A stretch of DNA of 64,000 bases from Acestrorhynchus altus (GCA_034509495.1 CM067503.1:48487774-48551773), one strand, 5' to 3'. Positions 46,840-57,893 are shown, numbered from the stretch's first letter. Program-made: numbers and translations. Notes: generated from the sequence alone by a model not told the origin.

Positions 46840-47395
46840 TTTGGTTTGCTCTTGATTGTTGAAGTGGTACCAAACAGCTCTCTGAGGCCTTCAGAAAAAG
46901 TCTTCAGGTTTACAAATATATAAAATTAATTAGAAAAAAGTGAAACAATGTGAAACAACTGTCAACTTGGGACCCATAAGCATCTACCATCTGAAAGAAC
47001 CTGCACAAGTTGATTGATGGGAGGGTGTGCAAGGAGACATCAGGACAAGTTTTTCAGAGAACATCTGGACAAAGAGCAGGACTTCTGGAACAATGTGCTT
47101 TGGACAGATGAACAGAAGACGTGTTTGGCGCAAACCAAACACAGCATTTGAGCAGAAGCTCATACCAGCTGTGAAACATGGTGGTGGAAGTGTGATGGTT
47201 TGGAGCTGCTCTGCTGCAGCAGGGTGTGGAGATCTCTCCATCACAGAAACCACTATGAGATCTTTATTGTATCAGAGGGGGTTTGAGGAGAACGTAAGAG
47301 CGACTGTACAAAGACTGATGCTGAAACATCACAGAGCTGACTGTACTGTACAATGTACCAACATCCCTTGTTCGGGGAAAAAACCCAGCCTGTGA
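46840..47395 (+). mobile_element. Tc1-like transposon relic (SEAFR family, copy 2)
   Basis: Begins with 'cttgattgttgaagtgg' and SEAFRKSLQVYKY as at 6.95 kb. Then follow FWNNVLWTD, a frameshift, RRVWRKPNTAFEQKLIPAV, KHGGGSVMVWSCSAAAG, DLSITETTMRSLLYQRGFEE and NVRATVQRLMLKHH. It includes the first catalytic Asp region (WTD). The stretch between the DNA-binding part and the DDE domain is deleted, and no QDN or NPIE block follows. Same family as 23.78 kb. Confidence 0.85.
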
Positions 47396-48325
47396 CATGG
47401 TGTCACTGCTATGATGAGGACGGTCCACCAGCCAGATTATATCTGCTCAGCAATGGTCCTAAGATGGTCAATTTCAAATGATGAATGGTTGACCAATGGC
47501 TGAGCAACATATGAGTCGATGTCTGTACATACACAGCAGGTGAACAGGGAACGGAAGGTAGTTCTTCTGGAGTGGACAGTGAGTGTGTGTTTTAATGATT
47601 CAGCATCTGTCCACAGGCTGATCTTTCAGTAGAATGTCCAGCAGAAACTGTGCTACATAAAACCTCGCCTATAATTGAAAAGAGTATAATGGGTATTCAG
47701 CTGGGGGCTATCCTAGATTTGAAATCTCAGAGGAAGATCTGAAATCTCACACAGTTCTCATTAGAAATATGTCTCCACTAATAGTTTCGCTGTAATCATA
47801 GCTTTACACATGAACCCAACTCACCACGCAACACTCTATTACGAATAATCACTGCTAATGCCGGTGGAGGACTAATATGGATTATAAAAAATGCCTATTT
47901 GCACATGAACAGAGGCTCAGCTTTGTAATGATCATGTGATCTGTGCAATTACAACCTGTCTCTGCAAAGTGAATCCTTCACTGTTCAGGTTCACATCTGA
48001 CACACTGGCACACAGTACTCATTTTTAATCTTCTCGGAATGCCAACCGTCAAAGAATGACGTAGTGATTTATAAAAATATATTTTACTAACGATATCCCA
48101 CATAATAGGCATTTGTTGACTATTGATCTGTTGAAAATGTATGTTATTGCTCTTTTGTTGTTCTTTGTTTGATGTTTGCTGTTCCTCAAGTGGCTTCTGC
48201 TGCTCGCCAGGGCGTCGTTGTAAATAAAACCTCGTTCGTAATGACTTCAAAAAGATTAAATTTCTAAATAAATAAAAATGACCAGATTTTTATCATCAGT
48301 GCATGAAGGGGTGCAATCAAATTCA
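47396..48325. other. Unique block (47.64-48.00 kb), candidate conserved noncoding DNA
   Basis: No mobile elements recognised. Contains 'acgaataatcactgctaatg' and 'tttgtaatgatcatgtgatc'. Coding is unlikely. Confidence 0.25.
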
Positions 48326-48329
48326 TTTT

Positions 48330-49015
48330 TCTCAGGTGTGTACAGCCCCCATATCCCTGTATGCACTCGCTGCAATGTCTGGGCATGCTCCTGACGAGAT
48401 GGTGGATGGTGTCCTGGGGGATGTCCACCCAGACCGGTATCTGGGTTTCAGGGAGCTTCTGGACTGTCTGTGATACATAAATTCCCAGTGGTTCTCAATT
48501 GGATTCAGGTCTGGAGAACATGAGGGTCAAACAATGGCATCAGTGCCTTTATCCTCCAGGAACTGCCTGCACACTCATGAGGCCTGGCATTGTCCTGCAC
48601 CAGAAGGATCCCAGGGTTCACTACATCAGCGTAAGGTTTGGCTCCAAGGATTTCATTTCAGTATCTAACAGCATTCAGGGCATTGTTTGCACCAGCACCT
48701 GGCTGGAGGTCACTTTGAAAGGCTCTGGCAGTGCTCCTCCTCTTTCTTCTCACACAAATGAGCAGATACCGGTCCTGCTACTGGGTTGATGCGCTTCTAA
48801 GGCCCCGTCCTGCTCTCCTCGTGTTACAGTCTCGTATCTCCTCCATGCTACCAGTAGTGAAAGGACACTTTTCCACCACCTGCAGGACCATTCACTCTTT
48901 GGTTGTCTTGATTTTGCCTCTCTGGTGTCACTTTCATTTGCACCAAAGCAGAAAAACTCCAGCCTTGTTGGTGCAGCCAACATGCCATGCTGTCTCCTGT
49001 GTTACGTGGACATAA
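48330..49015 (-). mobile_element. Tc1-like transposon relic (VQELT family, copy 2)
   Basis: Minus-strand blocks in reading order: RYLLICVRRKRRSTARAFQS, QPGAGANNALNAV, GILLVQDNARPHECAG, DPHVLQT, then VWVDIPQDTIHHLVRSMPR. The last ends the Tc1 C-terminus (IP.D.I..LI.SMPRR). QDNARPH keeps its Asp. The middle of the gene between the RNRRST-type DNA-binding part and QDNARPH is largely missing. Frame breaks are present. Confidence 0.85.
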
Positions 49016-49079
49016 AGCCCCTGTGGGACACTCCACTCCACCACATTCCATTTTCAGTGTGTCTTTGTCAGGTCTTTGT

Positions 49080-49180
49080 GGCCGTGTGTGGATTCACAGC
49101 AGGTATAATGTGGATGGAGGGTCATTCTCAGCACTGCAGTGACACTGACATGTTGGTGGTGTGTTAGTGTGAAAATCAAG
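49080..49180. repeat. Interspersed repeat D, short copy
   Basis: 'tcattctcagcactgcagtg' + 'acactgacatgttggtggtg' + 'tgttagtgt' matches the repeat at 23.53-23.77 kb at its end, then continues with the more typical family wording. Confidence 0.6.
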
Positions 49181-49311
49181 AAAGGATTCAGCACCGAGGT
49201 CTGAATGCTGTTGCAATTTTCTCCACCTTCTTTCAGCCCGTCTCAATTCTCTACGGTTATTGCATAGAACATCCATCAGCCACAGGGAAGGTGGAGAAGA
49301 TCTTGCAGGCC

Positions 49312-49313
<2 letters not shown>

Positions 49314-49360
<47 letters not shown>
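49314..49360. repeat. (GA)n microsatellite
   Basis: A pure GA run of about 23 units. Confidence 0.97.
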
Positions 49361-49364
<4 letters not shown>

Positions 49365-50170
49365 ACAGAGAAGGTTGACTGAAGAGGAGATGGATGAAAG
49401 GAAAGGGCTTGTAGCAGTTTCCAGTGGGAGGGAGGAGATGGAATGAAAGTGTGGAAGGGTGGTTAGAATAGAGGAGGTTAGAGATGAGGGGGAGAGAGTG
49501 AGGACTGTGGTGAAAGGTGTAGGAAGTTGAAGAGACAGTGTGTCCAGGAAGACCAGGGAGAGAGTGTGAAGGATAGGAAATGATGATCAGAAATCAAAGC
49601 TCTGTGGACGTTCTACCAGGAGACTCGAATGCCATGCTTTCCTTCCTTCCTTCACTTCTCCCACCTGTCTTTAAAGGCCTTTATTCACACGCCCCTTTGC
49701 TGCTTCTACAGGTGTTGTTGCACCTTCCGCCGCCACCAGTCTGGCCAGTCGTCCAGGGCACTGGCTCCGCGCCTGCCTTCCATACCCGGCAGGATCTGAG
49801 AGGGTTTCAAGATATGGTCCGACTACGGGGGTCCAACGGCAAAGACTTTAACTCAGAAATATCACCTTTGAATTTATATATTTATATTTATATATGATTT
49901 GAAACGTCAAAAGGAGTAAATGTCAGACCGAAGGCTGGAACAGGTCTCAACATCAGACAAACATGCTTTTAAAGAAATCAGAATGAAAAAGCAGCATAAA
50001 AAACTAAAACCTTATGAATAAATAAATCATATCGAACCCTAAATGCTAATTAATAATTGAGGAATTTTGGCCGGTCATGCCCTTGATTCAGGCCACTGAT
50101 TCTACAATTCCAAGAGCATTAAGCAGCCTCCTTCCCCATGACTTCTTCAAACAGCTGTGATAAAGCTATT
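49361..50170. other. No gene recognised; one open GC-rich frame
   Basis: A 105-codon frame at 49580-49897 has a Pro/Leu-rich middle and an 'acaggtgttgttgcacc' site that could be read as a splice junction. It ends in a TATA tract and matches no family. I do not call it. Confidence 0.4.
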
Positions 50171-50174
50171 TACA

Positions 50175-50258
50175 ATGAGATACTCTTTATTATTATTAAT
50201 ATTATTATTATTATTATTGTTATTATTATTGTTATTGTTATTATTATTATTATTGTTA

Positions 50259-50298
<40 letters not shown>

Positions 50299-50379
50299 TA
50301 TTATTATTATTATTGTTATTATTATTATTATTATTATTAATGTTATTATTTTAATTATTGTTATTATTATTATTAATAA

Positions 50380-50469
<90 letters not shown>
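50175..50469. repeat. (TTA)n long trinucleotide array
   Basis: About 295 bp of 'tta' with interspersed 'ttg' and 'aat' variants in the first two thirds and a pure stretch of about 27 units at the end. All frames are therefore open as poly-Ile, poly-Leu or poly-Asn. No gene. Confidence 0.98.
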
Positions 50470-50689
50470 GCAGGGAGAAAGCCTGACTCCCCATCCCAGC
50501 AGGATTTGGGTGAAAAGTGATGAAGTAATACACCCATATTCTCAACTTATCTTGTGATATAAGTTTTATATTTAGATCATTTAATAATTGGTGATTTTAG
50601 GAAAAGTGCAATTAAGGTATATTTTCCATGTTTCTTGTCTTTTGTATCCCTGCTGATACATGAGATGTTGGGAAAAACTGTGAGTTTTG

Positions 50690-50915
50690 AGGGGTCGTGT
50701 GGATAACGTTACTGTTTATTTCATCGTTTAGAGCCCGAGGCCGACTTCGTGGGATGTTTTTTGGGCTGTAAAATGAGCTGCATTAGTCACTGATAATTCA
50801 TAGTTTCGTGATGAACAGCGTAGGGTAGGTCCGATAGTTTGTTACGATATGAGTATCACGTCTGTAATTATATATAAGCTTATGTATAAAGCCTAGAACA
50901 TGGCGTGTAACTGCC
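50690..50915 (+). repeat. Interspersed repeat B-like fragment without minisatellite
   Basis: 'tttagagcccgaggcc' + 'gacttcgtgggatgtttt', then 'gagtatcacgtctgtaa' and 'ataaagcctagaacatggc'. The last two blocks resemble the end of copy 3 at 45.86-45.92 kb. The first block recurs at 61.55 kb. Confidence 0.5.
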
Positions 50916-51104
50916 TGTGATGTGTGTATATATGGTTCTAAGTTCTCATATTTTATGATGAACCAAAACTGACGCAAATTAAACACAACTTTATATAGTT
51001 TTGGTCCATCAATGTGTCTCCTCTGTGCAGTCAAAGCTGTGGGCAGCATAAACACACAGACACGGCATCACAAACCAGTTATGTTCTTGGCTTTGAAATG
51101 TCAA

Positions 51105-51106
51105 CA

Positions 51107-51155
<49 letters not shown>

Positions 51156-51164
51156 CTCTCTCTC
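51105..51164. repeat. (CT)n microsatellite
   Basis: A CT run of about 28 units with one CG break. Confidence 0.97.
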
Positions 51165-51177
51165 AGCTTCTACCTTT

Positions 51178-51179
<2 letters not shown>

Positions 51180-51241
<62 letters not shown>
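51180..51241. repeat. (CA)n microsatellite
   Basis: A pure run of about 30 CA units, 16 bases after a (CT)n tract. Confidence 0.98.
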
Positions 51242-51242
<1 letters not shown>

Positions 51243-51685
51243 AAATGTTTGGAATGTGTTGCTCATTATCGTGCTGCAGAGTTACTGTGCAGCTCGTCAT
51301 GCGGAGCTGAGCTAATGGAGTAGATCTAATGTGCATCAAGACAGCTTGCTGGCTCGTTCGCGATGATGCTGAGGAGCTGTGGGTTTTATTGAAAAGAATC
51401 AACTGTGTGTGACTCATTTAAGGAGCAAAAACATTCTTTAGATCATTCGTTTATTTATGCTTATTTATGAGTATTTCTTTTATCCAGCGTGGAAATTCTC
51501 CCTGACGACAAACCAACATCACATCTCCAGCATCAATACGGCTTATTTAAAGACTGTAATCAGTGCTTCAGCTTCATCGATCCACTGCATTTTGGCAAAT
51601 GAATAAAAATGTAAATCTACGTGATTTATATGAGATATATGAGATCCGTCATAACAGACCTGCTACAGCTCAACGTGTCACACTT
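51242..51685. other. No gene seen
   Basis: Unique AT-rich sequence before the 18-bp minisatellite. Confidence 0.45.
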
Positions 51686-51689
51686 TGGT

Positions 51690-52038
51690 AAGTTTTGGAA
51701 AGTGTCAGAGATGCTTCCTGCTTCAGAGACACTTCCTGCTTCGGGGATGCTACCTGCTCCTGAGATGCTTCCTTCTTCAGAGACGCTACCTGCTCACGAG
51801 ACTGTACCTGCTCCCGAGCCACTTTCTGCTCCTGAGACACTTCCTGCTTCAGAGGCACTTCCTGCTCACGAGACTGTACCTGCTTCAGAGACGCTTCCTG
51901 CTTCGGGGATGCTACCTTCTCCTGAGACACTTCCTGCTCCCGAGACACTTCCTGCTTCAGAGACGCTACCTGCTCACAAGACTGTTCCTTCTCCCGAGCC
52001 ATTTCTGCTCCTGAGACACTTCCTGCTCCCGAGACGAT
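51690..52038. repeat. 18-bp minisatellite, open on both strands
   Basis: About 18 to 19 units of 'gagacacttcctgcttca' (18 bp) with variants 'ctcctgagatgc', 'ctcacgagactgtac' and 'ctcccgagcc'. On the plus strand it reads as repeats of ETLPAS/ETLPAH/ETVPAP, on the minus strand as QEVSREQEVSLK-type charged repeats. The unit is a multiple of three and stop-free, so both frames stay open. No start context, signal peptide or splice site supports a gene. Confidence 0.93.
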
Positions 52039-53585
52039 AAATCGATGGGTGACATCTCTGATAAAGCTAGAACACACACTAAGAAGATGAAGTACAGAAC
52101 TGTACTAAAAAGAGTACAGATACCACAAAACACCTTTCAGTATTGATCATTTTCTGCAGCCGTTAAGACCAGTTTAGCTCTATTATGTGATCGACGGTCT
52201 AGTCCTTACAGAGCTCTTCTGTTTGTTGAGCACCACTCTCCACCAATTTGCAGGCCAAGCAGGTTTGCCCCACTCAGCGAAGCACCCCCTGAGAAAGCCT
52301 GTGAAAAGAAGAGGTGAAACTGGCTAGTCCCCTAGGGCGGAACCAGACCACCCTATACATGCAGTACGCGTGTTGCAGGTGGCCTTGAAAATGAATAAAG
52401 ACCCCCTTCCCCGTGTGTCCTCTTCCTCCTGAACGATAATAGTGCAAATTTGAATGAAGGACATTATGATGTATAAAGTGCAGTAACAGTGCAGAGGGTG
52501 CAGGGATGAGACACGTGTCAGTGCAGAGTTAATTACAGGGCAGCGTCCTTATTAAAGTGGCAGTGCTGAGGTCAGCAGGGTCACAGGTGCGAGAGCGGAG
52601 GCTCCAGATGGGAGGAGGTCTATGAAAAGTCTATGGTTTGATTGTGGAAAGTTGTAGTTTTTTGTGATGAAGCTGGGTGAAGTCAAACGGTGAACATTGA
52701 TGTCCAGCGGTGTCTGCTGGAGACGTAAACATCAGAGAATCCTAAATTACTAATGAGTAAACTGCTAAAGCTGGTGAGATGTCAGTGACTGTCTGTTGTC
52801 CCACAAACACCTGAATTAGAGAGTTTGATTGATTCTGCTGTCTCCCAGTGTGGGCTGGTCCAGTATCAGTGCTGCTTTTGTAAAAGTGACTCATTTATGG
52901 GACCAAAATTCTGTGTCCTGATTAAATATCAGATCATTTCTCCTGCAGGGATATTATATTTGACAGCGCAGAGGAGTCGTCAAGATGTTCAAAGGGCTTC
53001 AACACCGTTCAGCGATGAAACCTCTTCAAGAGCATTCACATTGTCTTACTACAGATCCAGTGACCTAGATGACTGAAATACATCTTGAGCTTCAGTAATT
53101 ATATTCATATATCCCTCTTCACAAAAAAAGAGACATCACTGAACACTGTGTCTCCAGCAATGCAGAAATAGAAAAATGCCTGTCAGGGACAGGAGCAAAT
53201 GGTAAGCTGATCTCAAAATTGCATCATTTCTCACTCTTCTTTATTTGAGCACACAGGTATGACCTTCAGAATAATTTGGGTTGGCACTTCCTGTCAGCCG
53301 GGTTGCCATGGTAACTCCTCTCCCGAGGACCAGGCATCTGATGTGCAGAGTGGGGCTTGGGCACTTGTGTGTGAGCACAATGTGCTTAGTACTGCCAGAA
53401 TGGACTGCTTAAAGAGCGAGGATGTATCTCCTGTAGGTTCACCACGTCTCTCGGATTACCCTTCAGGTCTTTCACCTCTCTGTTCTCTGAGGTTCTGATT
53501 CACTGGATCATTTCAAACTTTTGGTAATTAGAGAGTGTAAACTACATGTAGGCCAACACCCGAAAGTGTAATTAAAAAGAGCTCA
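52039..53585. other. Mostly unique; unclassified block at 52.2-52.44 kb
   Basis: 52205-52430 has a GC-rich start ('ggcaggtttgcc'-like) with 'ctagggcggaaccagacc' and ends near 'gaaaatgaataaagac', which could be a polyadenylation signal. I cannot class it. 53250-53500 has an open frame without family match. Nothing else is seen. Confidence 0.35.
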
Positions 53586-53589
53586 GTCA

Positions 53590-53836
53590 GTACCGGACAG
53601 GTGTATTCAGAGCATTAACTCTCCCACTTACACACAACTCCACCCACTCACTGCACAGCCTGCAGCTCCTTACACACACCGACACATTAAACTCCACCCA
53701 CTCACTGCACAGCCTGCAGCTCCTTCTCCAGCTCTTTACACACACTGACACATTAAACTCCACCCACTCACTGCACAGCCTGCAGCTCCTTCTCCATCTC
53801 TTTACACACACCAACACATTTAACTCTACCACTCAA
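53590..53836. repeat. 66-bp minisatellite
   Basis: 'ctccacccactcactgcaca' marks units at 53638, 53692 and 53758, with a degraded fourth at 53824. The spacings are 54, 66 and 66, the short unit lacking a 12-bp 'tctccagctctt'-like piece. The minus frame is open with 22-residue repeats containing SCRLCSEWVEFNVSV because 66 is a multiple of three. Confidence 0.93.
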
Positions 53837-55305
53837 ATTATTTTTGGTCCATTTGTGTTTTATAATTTTTGTTCTTGTTGTGATCTCAGCCTCAGGGAGA
53901 GGGTTGAGTCACATGTCTGACCAACCTCATGAGTCACAAACAACAGCTTGGTGCCGCCAACATAGTTCAGATGCTTCTCAACCAATCAGCTTGTGTTGCC
54001 AGAAATAGTTATTGTATACAATGCATTACATCATATTATACATATGTGTCCAAAAACGTTTCCCTAGTATTACATCACTTAAAATGATAAACGAAACGTT
54101 GTCTGTTTATTCTGTTTTTATTTATTTTTTTATTTTTTTATTATTATGGCACCAAAAGGCAGGAAAAGTAATATTAACCAAACGTTTTGCATTCACCTCC
54201 CAACACCCTGCCTCTTATTGAGCAAAGCCCAGCTCCGGGAATGAAAACGCATGATTTCTGATTGACTGATGACTTTAAAGGTTAAATCTTAGTGAACTAT
54301 TTCATGCAGTGATTTGAAACAGCAGTACGAAGAAATATCATATTCAGTCAGCATTTAGGCTGCAGCCGTTAACTCCCTGCTTGACTGTGAATACGATCCA
54401 GTTACAATGATGGACCATGTCCGTGTGTCAGAGAGTGCTATTGTTGGAGAAAGATGAGGCTATCGCGGTCCTCACACTGCCTGCTGATGGGATTCGTTCG
54501 TGCTGTATTCACCTCACAGAGTGCTTTGAGATTTGAAGGTTAAGTGTTAAACAGGTATGTCATAATTAATTTACCTTTGGCGTGAAAAAGGTTGAGTGTT
54601 CTTCAGTCGTTCTTAATTGCTGTTTTCCATTTTATGCCAAAGGAAACCTTCCGTAACCCACTGTCTTCTTTACACGGAGTTTCTGCTCGGCACGACAATT
54701 TGCACCATTACACAGCTATTAGGAGCTATTTATAAAGACAATAACCAAGAACTCCTCATCAGCGTGAACACAACACATGGCATTAATTATCTTAATAACA
54801 GAGGATTAAGGTCATTAACAGGCCCCACAAAGCGACAAGCAACCATGACTGGATGTTATGTTTTCTGCCAAAAGCACAGTTACAAAAGATAAACTGATAT
54901 TCGCTTCCTTTGAGGTGCTCTGCAATCTCAAGTAGGAGGGCAAGATGTGTAAGCCCTCAAAAACTAACATATGTTACTCCAGGCAAAACAAATCTCTTTA
55001 TATATCCAGGAGAACATTGCATAATACGCCACACTTTTTTCTATTTTATGCAATATTGAGTTCCACCAAAACAGAGATTCTCCAACCTGAAGAGTCTTTA
55101 TAGTTTCCATCAGGAACATGAATCAAGCAACATTATATAAGACAAGGTTATATAAACGAATCCGTTATTCAGTTTGAAAAGGTTTGAAGCATTTTCACTT
55201 CCAAGGTTTTTCTCCAGGTTTGTTCTGGGACTTTTAGTTTTAGTTGTTCATAATTCCAACCTCAAAGCAGTTAAAACTAGTGTATTTTAGTGTGTATATA
55301 TATAA
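53837..55305. other. Unique block (54.30-54.95 kb), candidate conserved noncoding DNA
   Basis: Contains 'atggcattaattatcttaat' and 'gattaaggtcattaacaggc', dense homeodomain-type cores, plus 'catttacctttggcg'-like AT-rich pieces, with no mobile elements. The frame at 54617-54892 is not splice-flanked. This is one of the best regulatory candidates in the window by appearance. Confidence 0.35.
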
Positions 55306-55311
55306 TCAGCT

Positions 55312-55545
55312 ACCAGAGGAGCCTGTGCAGTGACAGGCCGCAGGAAGTGTAGGACCAATAGACTTAAAAACTCATTTGTTCTTCACACCATGAGACTGTG
55401 CAACTCCCCTCTGGGGGAGAGGAGGGGTAACAGGAGGACAGAGGACGGGATAGAGCAGAAGCCTGACCACCAAAACACAACTGGACTATGAGCAAGTGCA
55501 GTAATAAGTGTAATAGCCCTCCTACTGGACTATTTCATATATTCT
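55312..55545 (+). mobile_element. LINE 3' ORF end and untranslated region
   Basis: Plus-strand GRRKCRTNRLKNSF-like sequence ('gcaggaagtgtaggaccaat' onwards: RKCRTNRLKNSFVLHTMRLC) then NSPLGERRGN and a stop after HQNTTGL, followed by 'agtgcagtaataagtgtaat' and AT-rich sequence. CRTNRLKNSF is the conserved end of fish LINE reverse-transcriptase ORFs. Confidence 0.75.
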
Positions 55546-55677
55546 TTATATTATCAAATCAAATCAAAATATATTTGTAAATTTTACACTGATGTTGTCA
55601 CAGAGCAGCTTTACAGAAATCAAAAATAAGAAGGTAAGCAACACATGAAACTAAGGATACAGACATAAACCACCCCA

Positions 55678-55747
55678 CAACATAACAGTAACATAACAGT
55701 AACATAACATTAACATAACAGTAACATAACAGTAACATAACAGTAAG
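55678..55747. repeat. 11-bp tandem repeat
   Basis: Six near-perfect copies of 'aacataacagt'. Confidence 0.95.
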
Positions 55748-56087
55748 AGTAGCAGATAATTAGGGCCTGTGTAAGTTTAATCTCAGACAGGGTTGCAGGG
55801 GATCCTCAGGTCAGCTTCTGAAGGGGTTGCAGGGGAGATCATGGTTCCATCAGCTCAGGATGGGTAGAGAGATGTGATGAGTTTGGTGTTTAGATTGATA
55901 GAGAACAGAGAATGTAAACGTTAGCAGAGTGCAGCGAGTGACTCCGGCAGATCTGACTAGAACAGCCAAACTGAGAGAGAACCAGAAGAACATATACATG
56001 GAGCATTCTGAAACATCAGCGTCCAACCATCTCCACCATCACAAACCTGAGTGATCAAGAGAAGGAGCTAGACAGCAGCACCAACAT

Positions 56088-56153
56088 CCCAGTTTACCAT
56101 AAAGCCCAGTTTACCATAAATCCCAGTTTACCATAAATCCCAGTGTCCATGAA
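56088..56153. repeat. 17-18-bp tandem repeat
   Basis: Three to four copies of 'cccagtttaccataaat', the last cut short. Confidence 0.92.
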
Positions 56154-56265
56154 CCTGGATCTGCAGCCTGTAACTCAGCTGAGATGTTAATGACCAAAAG
56201 CTACTGAACAAGTAGGTTTTTAGCCTCGACTTGAAGATTGAGACTGTGTCCGAGTCCCCTTAGGA

Positions 56266-57730
56266 ATAGGAAGACAGAGATAACTTCTCTTTACATAACG
56301 AATATAAAATTGACACTTTTGACTTTTGTATGAAATTATGAACAAAAATGAACTTTTTCGAAAGTCACAGTTAACATCTTTCTTCTTCTTCTCTTGTAAA
56401 CCAGCGTTGTGGAGATACAAGATATTGTTTGGAGCCCGATGACAGTTTCAGAGCATTATCTTCTTTACCTCAATGTCAGAGTCACATGACCAGCCCTTAT
56501 TAGGCATTACTTTAGTGCTCAGACAGTTTGGACTGATGTCCTCTAGACATCTTCACAATTCGAAACCACACATTTGTTTTCCATTTAAGGAGGCATTTTC
56601 AGGCACACTTTAAGGAGTGGGCTGCATTTCATAACATTTATTTTATGAATTATATGATGCAAAACCTTGCAATCCACCGTTTCACATTAATTACACACTC
56701 GGTCTCTGAAATTCTGAATAGACCCACTGGCAACACTGTTTTCTAACGTCCTTGGCTTCCAAACAAGGGTGTATAAAAATCCATTACAGATGCATCATAA
56801 CATTACTTTATGACTTCATATTAAAATGCTGTGATATCACATCACATCGGAAACCTTATCACCGCATCTCCACAGCATCTCCAAACCCTGTACCATGACG
56901 AAAACTAACCACCTTTTCTGAAAAGGGGGTCAGACTTTACATAATCATCACAAACAGGAACATAATGGGAATATTGGGAATTCAAGGATTTCTACATACT
57001 GTTCTTTTTCTGGAGTCGACTGAGTGAACGTCATGAATCTCTAATAATAAAGAAATCAAACGATGCATAAACCTTCTTACATTATTGAATTCAGTGCTGT
57101 ATAGAGTTGAACTCTTGTTTTTTTAATGTTCTGTAAACACCCCGTGTCCCCAGGGTCACACTGACCCGCCTTCACTAAACCCTTAAAATAAAATAGTGTA
57201 ATTGAGTTCATAGAATCTGTATTTATGAATATTTGCGTTTTCTCTTCTCATTGCAGAAAAGCTGTGTTTAATCACTCGTTTTTATTACAGACAGCTGTTC
57301 TTTTTTCTTCACTAAAGTAGAGATGATCATTTTTGCTTCAGTGAAATGTGCAGAAGTATAAACAATGGTTATTTTTCACTTTTTCCAATCTTGGAGACTC
57401 TTCAGGAAAAGTAATAAAATTTCACGTTGAATAAAGATCATTAAGGGGGTTTTCTGCTATTAAATGTGGTGACGGGTCATTTTTGACCCTTAAGACACAC
57501 AAGGATTAAAAGTCTTTTTTCTTGCCAAGACCTCTTAACTTCCAGTTACTGATTATAATTGATTACAGCAGTTTTCGTCTCTGTGCCAAATCAGAAGGGT
57601 TTGCTTGGCAGCAGACGAGTCCAAGAAGCTCAGTGCAGATCTCAGAAGGACGGTTGCAGGTTTATATGAGTCAGAAATGTCTTTTTAAACAATTGTAGAT
57701 TCCAAGTTCAATAGATCAGTTAAATACACT
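56266..57730. other. No gene seen; AT-rich unique DNA
   Basis: Low repeat content. 57130-57510 carries 'cacactgacccgcc' and 'cgggtcatttttgaccctta', short pieces similar to fish noncoding repeats, but not enough to class. Confidence 0.45.
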
Positions 57731-57732
57731 CA

Positions 57733-57893
57733 TTGGTGCCACAACACCGTGTGGGAGACTGGGGTTTGATTGGCAGTCTGGGCAAATATGCTGAACAACA
57801 CCAATAAGAGTCCTCGGGCAAAGCTCTACTCTGGTCCTACTATACCAGGAGAACAGCTGTAGGTCGCTCTGGATAAGAGTGTCTGATGTAAAT
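57733..57893 (+). mobile_element. SINE with LINE-type tail, second copy
   Basis: 'gtgtgggagactggggtttg' + 'attggcagtctgggc' (B-box-like) and the tail 'ggtcgctctggataagagtg' + 'tctgatgtaaat'. Same SINE family as 32.77-32.90 kb. The tail copies a LINE 3' end, which is how such SINEs are mobilised. Confidence 0.7.

Larger units (their letters stand above)
55552..56265. repeat. Large interspersed repeat (repeat A-like) with internal short tandems
   Basis: Starts 'tcaaatcaaatcaaaatata' + 'tttgtaaattttacac' and then 'cagagcagctttacagaaat'. It ends 'gtaggtttttagcctcgact' + 'tgaagattgagactgtgtc'. This layout is a repeat type that I know from many fish genomes, of uncertain class. Inside are six copies of an 11-bp 'aacataacagt' unit (55680-55746) and four of a 17-18-bp 'cccagtttaccataaat' unit (56090-56152). 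Confidence 0.65.

Noticed and set aside
49580..49897. 105-codon frame with Pro/Leu-rich middle
   Set aside because: Ends in a TATA tract and matches no family; only a weak splice-like site is present.
50138..50557. Poly-Ile, poly-Leu and poly-Asn frames
   Set aside because: All come from the (TTA)n array.
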